This document shows positions 11,101 to 20,100 of a stretch of DNA of 23,143 bases, one piece after another. The notes under the pieces were generated by a model. The model saw nothing but the letters and a program-made list of their open reading frames with translations. It did no database searches and was not told the DNA's origin. Within the stretch, counting starts at the first letter, position 1. Each line of letters starts with the position of its first letter. This stretch comes from Pleurobrachia bachei (lineage: Eukaryota > Ctenophora > Tentaculata > Cydippida > Pleurobrachiidae). The DNA is taken from the NCBI GenBank assembly GCA_000695325.1, contig AVPN01000485.1, positions 5,043-28,185 of the forward strand, read 5' to 3'. A program made the position numbers and the translations under genes.

Positions 11101-14100
11101 GTTCATCATCAACTTACCCGCCTTCCAGCCCCTGTCCTTGGGAATCTTGTTGGGTGGCGACAGTAGCACCAACACACCTGCAACAACATTAATTACAGCG
11201 GGTGGAGGCTGACCGAACGATTTCAACTCAGTCAAGTTGTTCTTGTTGAGTGTATTCAGGGCAGTTTGGGCAGCGAGCAGGGCAGGTTCGGCCTTGGCCA
11301 GATCTCGTTCACAATCGCTAGCCTTGATTGAGACTTCCTTGTTGATACCATCAACCTTCACCTCTTCGGCGTCAGCAATTTCCTTCTCCTTACTGACCTT
11401 CTCTGTTTCAATACCGACCTTCTGAATCAGTTTATCTGCATCCTCATTCTTCTGCTTCAACTCGATCTCCTGAGAGGCCAGTTTTGCCTTCAAGTCGTCT
11501 ACTTGAGAACTAGTGCTCTGGAGCTTGAGAAGACCATTCAGGAGACGATCCATCTTAGATTGGAGTTCAGCGTGTTTCAGCCCTAGAAGCTTCTTGTACA
11601 GCTCAATCTGCTCAAGGAAACTCTTGGGTGTGGTGTAGTTAAACCGTCGATCGTTCACCAGGTACTGGTGACTCTTCTCGTTACAAGTCAGTTGGACATG
11701 CGCCATGAACTCGGAAACAGATATTTTGATCTCGGGATCAAGGAGCTCGACCTCCTCCAAGAAAGTAGAACTCACAGACATAAGAGCCTCCTCCGGCCAC
11801 TCGTGGAACCAATCGATACTGGTGCAGTTGATGAGAGCGGGGAACATCCTACCTCTCTTTCGGAGAGTATCTCCGACAGGCGAGAAGCAAAGTACAACCT
11901 TGAGTGTGGTCCTAATCCTTTCAATAAAGAATTTCCAGCAGTTCTCTTGGTTGTCAATAATACCCGCGGCCTTCACCTCATTCCGTACCGCCGAAACGAT
12001 ATCACCAATTTCATCATCCGCGAACAGGCCCGGAATTTCACCGGAAGCCAGCAGATCATTGATCAGCACGAGGAACTTGTCATCGGGAACCTGGGAATCG
12101 GTCATGAGGAACATGGTGGGAACATTCTTCACTCCTGCCTTCATGTAGAGTCCAGCAAGATCAACCTTCAGGTCAGCCAAACCATACCCCTTTCTTAGGG
12201 TAATCTGGAAGACCTCGAGGTTACTGATGAAGGCAGCCAATCGGGCAAGAGACTGCTTTCCAGAACCACCGACACCAACCAGGAGCGCATTACCACGGGG
12301 ACTCTCCAAGATTCGGTTAATCCTACAAACATGCTCCATGGCATCCCGGAAGAGAACCAGATTCATCATAGAGTTCATTTCGTTGTAGTTGTCCAGAGCC
12401 TCTGCTAGAATCTTGTGAAGAGCAGGATAACCCTCAACACACGAATACTTTAGCTCTCCGATACCTCGGGAGAAATGAGTAAAAATGTTGATCTCGGGCT
12501 TGAAGACACTCTCATCAACATCTTCAAAGACCTTTCTGCACAGATCCTGTACAAGTTTATCATACGTCTCGATATCCTTTTCATCGACCAACTTATCACG
12601 GTAGACTCGGTTACTCTCGTGCATCCATAGTTGGATTAGATCAGGACCGGTCTTGGTGACGTCAGGAACGGAGTAGAGGATACCCTGGTAGATGTTGGAC
12701 AGATCTCGCAGATTGAAAATGTAATGGAACTTGATGGCAGTGGGTAGGAAGGTGGAGTTGATCTTAGCGTGAAGGCTAATGGAAGCTTGGAGAACCTTAT
12801 CAGCAATCCTTTTCACGGGCATTTGGAATTTGTTCAGCTCGATATGTCCCATTAGGATGTTTTGATAGATGGTCGTCTGGGCATCTTGTCCGGGGAAACT
12901 AACAGCGAACACACAGAAGTGCCTCTGTAGCCGAGGGTTAATTGTGAAAGACCCAGCTGTAGGGTTCATGCAGGACACATACTGGGTGTTGTGAACATCC
13001 TTCAGAGTCATCTTGGACCTGTCATACCAATGGGAGTAATCAATGTGCTGTCGGATCAGGGTGTGAGGTGCAACCGTCCCATACTCATCAACCTCAGGCA
13101 TATTCATGTCATCAATAAAGTAGATGAGTTTCTTGCTCCCGGGGGGTCCGTAGTTCCTACCGGCCTTCTTTTCTAGAGGTTTCTCTAGCACATTCTGCAA
13201 CATGTAGGATGAGGTGTAGTTGTTGAAGGGAACCAGAGAGATGGTGTATTCGTCCCCAAGCGCCTCCATCATCGCGTTCATGAGGACAGTTTTACCAGTA
13301 CCGGCACTTCCTACCAACATGACAGGTCGCTGTCGCTTCATCAACAGGGTAGAGAAGAAGTTGACTCGGTTGGTTTCGGCCGTAGCGACAAGGGTGGCTT
13401 GGAGGGGTAGTTCGGGGTCGTATTGGAATTTGGGTACGGATTCGGCCCAGGGGACAAACTTCTTTGTTTCACAGTCGATGAAGTAATCGAATACAGTTCC
13501 TTGGGAGGGGAACTTGATAGTCTTGAATTCTGTGATCCACCATTTGCTGAACTCTGATCGGTAGTCAACCAACTGAAGGGGGAGAGGAGTGAGTTATTTA
13601 TAGATTTGAAAGGTAATACTAATTATAGACATGTCAAAATAGAACAGCAGTAGTTTATAGTATCTAAATAAAGCGAGTTCGATAGCTGACACTACGTCAA
13701 ACCCCCGTCGAAAGACAATCAAACTGAGAGCATTATGGTTAGCTAGTGATTATCACTGAGCGAATTAGACAAACAGAGTTACAAACAAACAAACAAACAA
13801 ACAAACAAACAAACAAACCAAACAAACAAGCAAACAAACAAACAAACAAACAAACAAACAAACAAACAAACAAACAAACAAACAAACAAACAAACAGACA
13901 AACAAACAAACAAACAAACAAACAAACAAACAAACAAACAAACAAACCAATACAATAATGACGTACTTGATCCTGGAACATCGCGCCACCAAAGGCCCAC
14001 ACGGCTCCAAAGACAAAGTACAGCTCGTAAAGCTCCTTGTTACAATCAGGGGGCGTGTTCTCAGGGACTAGGAGTCCCTCGAGAAGGTAGCACAACATCT

Positions 14101-17100
14101 TAATCATGGAGATATCGACAATCGGGGTGATCTTCTTGAATCTGAAGGGGTGATTTGTGGGTTTAGGGATTCGTTTTGGTAGTTTATCTAGGATATTAAA
14201 ACTGGTGGGCTCGCGATGCTAGACTAGAATTTAATTTTCTGTAATGAGACATTTCTCATATAATTTCTTCTACTTCCTTACTTCTTTGAGAGGTAATTGT
14301 AGAAGTATTTTTTGATATGCTAAGTATATATTGTCTCGACAGATGTCAGATAAAATATGCATTCGAAGAAGCTGCAAATCAAAAATCTGATCCCCTTTTG
14401 CATTACATAATGACATATATCTCCCCCGTCTCTAATTACCTTGATTTGAGCACTTCCAGACAGATCGGCACGTATTTCTCGAAGAGGATGATCAAGTTAG
14501 CCTTCTCGCTCTGTACCTCCCGGGTATCAATCCATGACGTCACGAAGGGGTTCCATCCCAGATCAGCCTGGTTGATATACAGAATACCAGCTCGGGAGAC
14601 CGTGGCCGGGGTGGCAGCCCGAAGATGACCAATCTCGAACACCAATCTCATACTTGGTGTGAGGGGTACTCGCTCGTTGGAAGCCAAGGTGAGGACTTTG
14701 TTGTCGTCCATGACCGTGTTTAGAGACTCAATCCACATAGGATCGATATCACCATCCAGTACAATCCATTTTGGTCCGTCATGGGTGATGTTACTTTGGT
14801 CCCTCATGATGGAAGAGAAGAGACCATCCTTCCACTCTCGAGTGGCGGGATTGATGTAACCGAACAGCTCGTCATTAGTCACAGCTTTGGGATTCAAATC
14901 GGACCAAACTGGCTTTCGCTTCAGGTTCATGTAAGTCTTGTAGAGAACCTTACACAGTTGAGATTTACCCGTACCAGCGTTACCGATGACGAAGACAGAA
15001 TGCCTAACAGCTAGGAGCTCCTCAAACTGGACTACCTTTAGGATGAATTGATCTTCAGGCTGGAGTTTTAGATCCAGAGCGGCCCGTTTTATAGCAGCTT
15101 CATTCTCCAAATCCCTCTTTCGTGGGACATCCAGGGCGGGGAAGAGATCACCAATTAGACCCATGAAGACGGGCATGTCGTCAGTAATAATCTTAGGGAT
15201 GTTGAAATCTCGGAGAGCTCTCATCAGCACCTCAGTCTCGGGACGGCCTTTGTCGCCTCGCTTCAGTGAACCTGCCACGACAAGCACAGATTTGATAGCT
15301 CGTAGACCCCAATCGTAATGGTCCTGAGGGGAGAGAGAGTGTTAGCACACCAGTTATAGGACATGTCACCTTCATCAGTGAGAGAGAAAACAACACGATA
15401 TGTCTTGTTTTACTGTCACAAAATTGAGAATAAATCGTTTCCTTTCATAAGTGGTGCTATTCTTAGTGCACTTTTAAAAACTTGATATTAACTTGTCATG
15501 TTCTAACCCTCCTTTACAATTATTATCATCGAAACAGCGTAACCAGAAACTGCGTTGCACAGTCTGTGAAATATTCACCATTTCTATCGATAAATTTAGC
15601 GCGAGAAATGGGATATAACTGTTAAAAGGGTCGTTACCTGTTTAGATAGAAGTTCTCGACACAGCGTATAAAGTGTAATGAACTTCCTCGCTAGGAGTCG
15701 GGCATCAATGAAACCTTCGGACATCAACATAATCTCACAAATCATACCAAAGTCTGGCACAACCATAGCACATGGCCTGAAAAGAGGAAACGGTTCAGAA
15801 AAAGAGTTTTGGACCTAAAACCACGGAGATAATTCTTTTGTTCAATCGTTTAACCACAAGATAATTAACAAAACATATTCCCACCTAAAGAGAGCCTTGA
15901 GATTCTCGGGCAGCTCCGTTCTGCCTGCATAGGGTCGCGCAATCTGACAAACCTAAAGAGAGCCTTGAGATTCTCGGGCAGCTCCGTCCTGCCTGCATAA
16001 CCGGGCTTCATTAACTAATTAATTAACTAATTAACTAAGTATTCTCACCTAAATAGAGCCTTGAGATTCTCGGGCAGCTCCGTCCTGCCTGCATAACCAG
16101 GGTTCATCGTAATAAAGATACCAACAGTATTCAACAACTTGATCTCCTCTCCCTGGAATATGAACCTCTCCAGATGGTCTCGGATGGCATCCTGGATACT
16201 CTTGACCTGTACCGCAATGACAGACAACACCTCCACAGAGATCCTGTTGAACTCATCGAAACAACCCCATGCACCTGAGAGAGAGTAAATAACCAATCAG
16301 AGCTCTTTATTTAGATCACGTGACTGGTTATCAGCCAATCAGGGACCAGTATTTCCTGATTCGGTCGGTTTCCTGTTATGTTCTAACCCTCCTTTACTCA
16401 GTCTAGCTAGGCAAAGAATTGTTGGATGAAGGAAAGAGGGGGGAGGAGAAACAGTAAAGACAAATTTGTTGAGAGCAATAAATTCCGATTTTCTGTTATT
16501 GCGAGGGCGAGATTTGGGGGATATAGGTTGTGGTATTGGTTTACGGATATATATATTTCACAACGTTTAGTCGGGATTTGACAAGTTGAGCCAAAGACCG
16601 GGGGGTATTAGGAGCCCATGTGATTGTAGGTTTCCCAAAGATGTCATTTTAATGGGCAACGCATTAAACATTAAACTTGATATAATATATTCAACCCGGA
16701 TAAAGAGAGGTTCGAAGATCATGACATAATCTTGAACAGTCCCATAGTAACCTTACCTGCTTGACTGAGACCCTTGTAAATATTTCCCACTGATTTGTAG
16801 TCCATCTGCTCAGAGCAGTTGAACACATACACCATGATACCAAGAGCTCGTCCCAGATCCTTGGTAGTTTCTGTTTTCCCAGTACCGGCTGGCCCCGCGG
16901 GAGCACCGGACATTGTCAAATGGAGAGACTGGGTCAGGGTGATGTAGCATCTAGAGGGGGTTACTGGTTAGAGATAATGCCTTCTTTTGATAGCGGCGAG
17001 ACTTTATATGATCTGTTTTATATGTTTTTTTGTCAAGACGGTTAAATATTCTCATTACCGATCATGTGATGGCGGCAAGACATGCTGCGTGGGATAGATA

Positions 17101-20100
17101 AAGAGAAGAGAGAGAGGACTGTCACCTGAACACAATTATTATACTCCATCTCCAAATATATTGGTCGACCAATATTAGACAGAGAGAGAAAGATTTACAG
17201 ACAGTAAAATGTTCTGCAGTCGAGGCGTACAGGTATTATATCTGACCCGTTTATAATATGGATCTGCCGAACCCTCACAGAGCGGATAAATGCAGTGTGG
17301 GCCAGATAAGTTCGTTACCTATCACCCAAAGGGGTAATATAACGAGGCGTGCTGTCGCTTACCTGTCAGTTAGAGGGGTAATGACAAGACGAGGCGTGTT
17401 TCCAAGGTATTCATTGCTGTAAGTGAACACCGCATCACAGATGTCCACGAAGCACATATTCTTTTTGTCATCCCATCTGAGAGGGGGAGTTTTAATTAGA
17501 ATGAGCTACATTAGAATGGCAGATTGTGTTCTCGAAGACAGATGTCAGATAAAATATGCATTCGAAGAAGCTGCAAATCAAAAATCGTATCCCCTTTTGC
17601 ATTACATAATATCATATCTCTTACCTTGATTTAAGCACTTCCAGACAGATCGGCACGTATTTCTCGAACAGGATGATCAAGTTTGCCTTCTCGCTCTGTA
17701 CCTCCCGGGTATCGATCCATGACGTCACGAAAGGGTTCCAACCCAGATCAGCCTGGTTGATATACAGAATACCAGCTCGGGAAACAGTGGCCGGGGTAGC
17801 AGCCCGAAGATGACCAATCTCGAACACCAATCTCATACTTGGTGTGAGGGGTACTCGCTCGTTGGACGCCAAGGTGAGGACTTTGTTGTCGTCCATGACC
17901 GTGTTTAGAGACTCAATCCACATGGGATCAATGTCACCATCCAGCACAATCCATTTTGGTCCGTCGTGGGTGATGTTACTTTGGTCTCTCATGATGGAAG
18001 AGAAGAGACCATCTTTCCACTCTCGGGTGGCAGGGTTAATGTAACCGAACAGCTCGTCATTAGTCACAGCTTTGGGATTCAAATCAGACCAAACTGGCTT
18101 TCGTTTCAAGTTCATGTAAGTCTTGTAAAGGACCTTGCACAGCTGAGATTTACCCGTACCAGCGTTACCGATGACGAAGACGGAATGTCGGACAGCCAAG
18201 AGCTCCTCAAACTGGACAACCTTTAGGATGAACTGATCTTCAGGCTGGAGTTTTAGATCCAGAGCGGCCCGTTTTATAGCAGCTTCATTCTCCAAATCCC
18301 TCTTTCGTGGGACATCCAGGGCGGGGAAGAGATCACCAATTAGACCCATGAAGACGGGCATGTCGTCAGTAATAATCTTAGGGATGTTGAAATCTCGGAG
18401 AGCTCTCATCAGCACCTCAGTCTCGGGACGGCCTTTGTCGCCTCGCTTCAGTGAACCTGCTACGACAAGCACAGACTTGATAGCTCGTAGACCCCAATCG
18501 TAATGGTCCTGAGGCGAGAGAGGGAGTGTTAGCACACCAATAGCAGACAGGTCACCTTGACTATTTACTATTTAGTGAGAGAGAAAATAACACGATATGT
18601 CTTGTTTTACTGTCACTAAAAAATTGAAAATAAATCGTTTCCTTTCATAAGTGGTGCTATTCTTAGTGCAATTTTAAAAACTTGATATTTTAACTTGTCA
18701 TGTTCTAACCCTCCTTTACAATTAGTATATTTGATCGAAACAAATAACCAGAAACTGCGTTGCACAGTCTGTGAAATATTCACCATTTCTATCGCATAAA
18801 TGGAGCGTGAGAAATAGGATACCTCTTAAAAGGGTCGTTACCTGTTTAGATAGGAGTTCTCGACACAGAGTATAAAGTGTAATGAACTTCCTCGCTAGGA
18901 GCCTGGCATCAATGAAACCTTCAGACATCAACATAATCTCACAAATCATACCAAAGTCTGGCACAACCATAGCACATGGCCTGAAAAGAGGAAACGTTTT
19001 AGAAAATAGTTTTAGACCTAAAAACACGGAAAGAATTGGTTCAATCGTTTAACCAAGATAAATATCAAAATAATATTCCCACCTAAAGAGAGCCTTAAGA
19101 TTCTCGGGCAGCTCCGTTCTGCCTGCATAACCAGGGTTCATCGTAATAAAGATACCAACAGTATTCAACAACTTGATCTCCTCTCCCTGGAATATGAACC
19201 TCTCCAGATGGTCTCGGATGGCATCCTGGATACTCTTGACCTGTACCGCAATGACAGACAACACCTCCACAGAGATCCTGTTGAACTCATCGAAACAACC
19301 CCACGCACCTGGGACGGAGAGAGAGAGGATGATGTTGGATGAAAGAGGGAGGGGAAAGAATTAAAGAGTTGAGCGCATTGAGTTAGTTGTTTGTTATGTT
19401 CTGTAACCCTCCTTTACACGGTCTAGCTAGGCAAAGAGGGAGGGGAGGAGAAAGGCACCTGAGTTATAGATTTGTTTGTTATGTTCTAACCCTCCTTAAC
19501 ACAATCTAGCTAGGGAAAGAATGTTGTTGGACGAAGGAAAGAGGGAGGGGAGGAGAAAGAGTTTAAGAGTTGAGCGCAATATATTCCGATTTTCTGTTAT
19601 TGCGAGGGCAAGATTTAAGGGATATAGGTTGTGGTATTGGTTTACGAATATATATTTCACAACGTTTAGTCGGGATTTGACAAGTTGAACCAAGGACCGG
19701 GGGGTATTAGGAGCCCATGTGATTGTAGGTTTCCCAAAGATGTCATTTTAATGGGCAACGCATTAAACATTAAACTTGATATAATATATTCAACCCGGAT
19801 AAAGAGAGATTCGAAGATCATGACATAATCGTGAACAGTCCCTAAGTAACAGCTCACCTGCTTGACTGAGTCCCTTGTAGATATTTCCCACTGATTTGTA
19901 GTCCATCTGCTCAGAGCAGTTGAACACATACACCATAATACCAAGGGCTCGTCCCAAATCCTTGGTAGTTTCTGTTTTTCCAGTACCGGCTGGCCCCGCA
20001 GGTGCACCGGACATTGTCAAATGGAGAGACTGGGTCAGGGTGATGTAGCATCTAGGGGGGGGTACTGGTTAGATATAATGCCTTCTTTTGATAGCGGCGA

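Larger units (their letters stand above)
14334..17533 (-). repeat. Direct tandem duplication, unit 1 (AAA1-AAA2 cassette)
   Basis: About 3.2 kb, collinear with 17534-20605 through exons and introns. Exons 17476-17363, 16950-16757, 16274-16049, 15776-15638 and 15323-14440 have exactly the lengths of their partners (114, 194, 226, 139, 884 nt; total 1,557 nt, 519 codons). They carry AAA1 ([27 protein letters not shown]) and AAA2 ([22 protein letters not shown]). All splice sites are intact. The unit enters needing one base and exits leaving two, so it can replace unit 2 or follow it in frame. Unit 1 alone has the inverted-repeat element at 16284-16376 and the exon fragments at 15885-16011. Confidence 0.97.

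Noticed and set aside
8960-12198. Several plus-strand open frames of 60-195 codons opposite the giant dynein exon
   Set aside because: They are antisense shadows of a strongly supported 1,755-codon exon; none shows a recognisable motif.
13739-14107. Long minus-strand open frame reading a CLFV repeat
   Set aside because: It is the translation of the CAAA microsatellite, whose 4-bp unit cycles through frames without a stop. Only its first ~58 codons are real, as the dynein exon 14141-13967.
14440-17476. Cassette copy 1 as a pseudogene
   Set aside because: All five exons keep their length, frame, Walker motifs and splice sites, and the differences I examined from copy 2 are silent, so there is no sign of decay.
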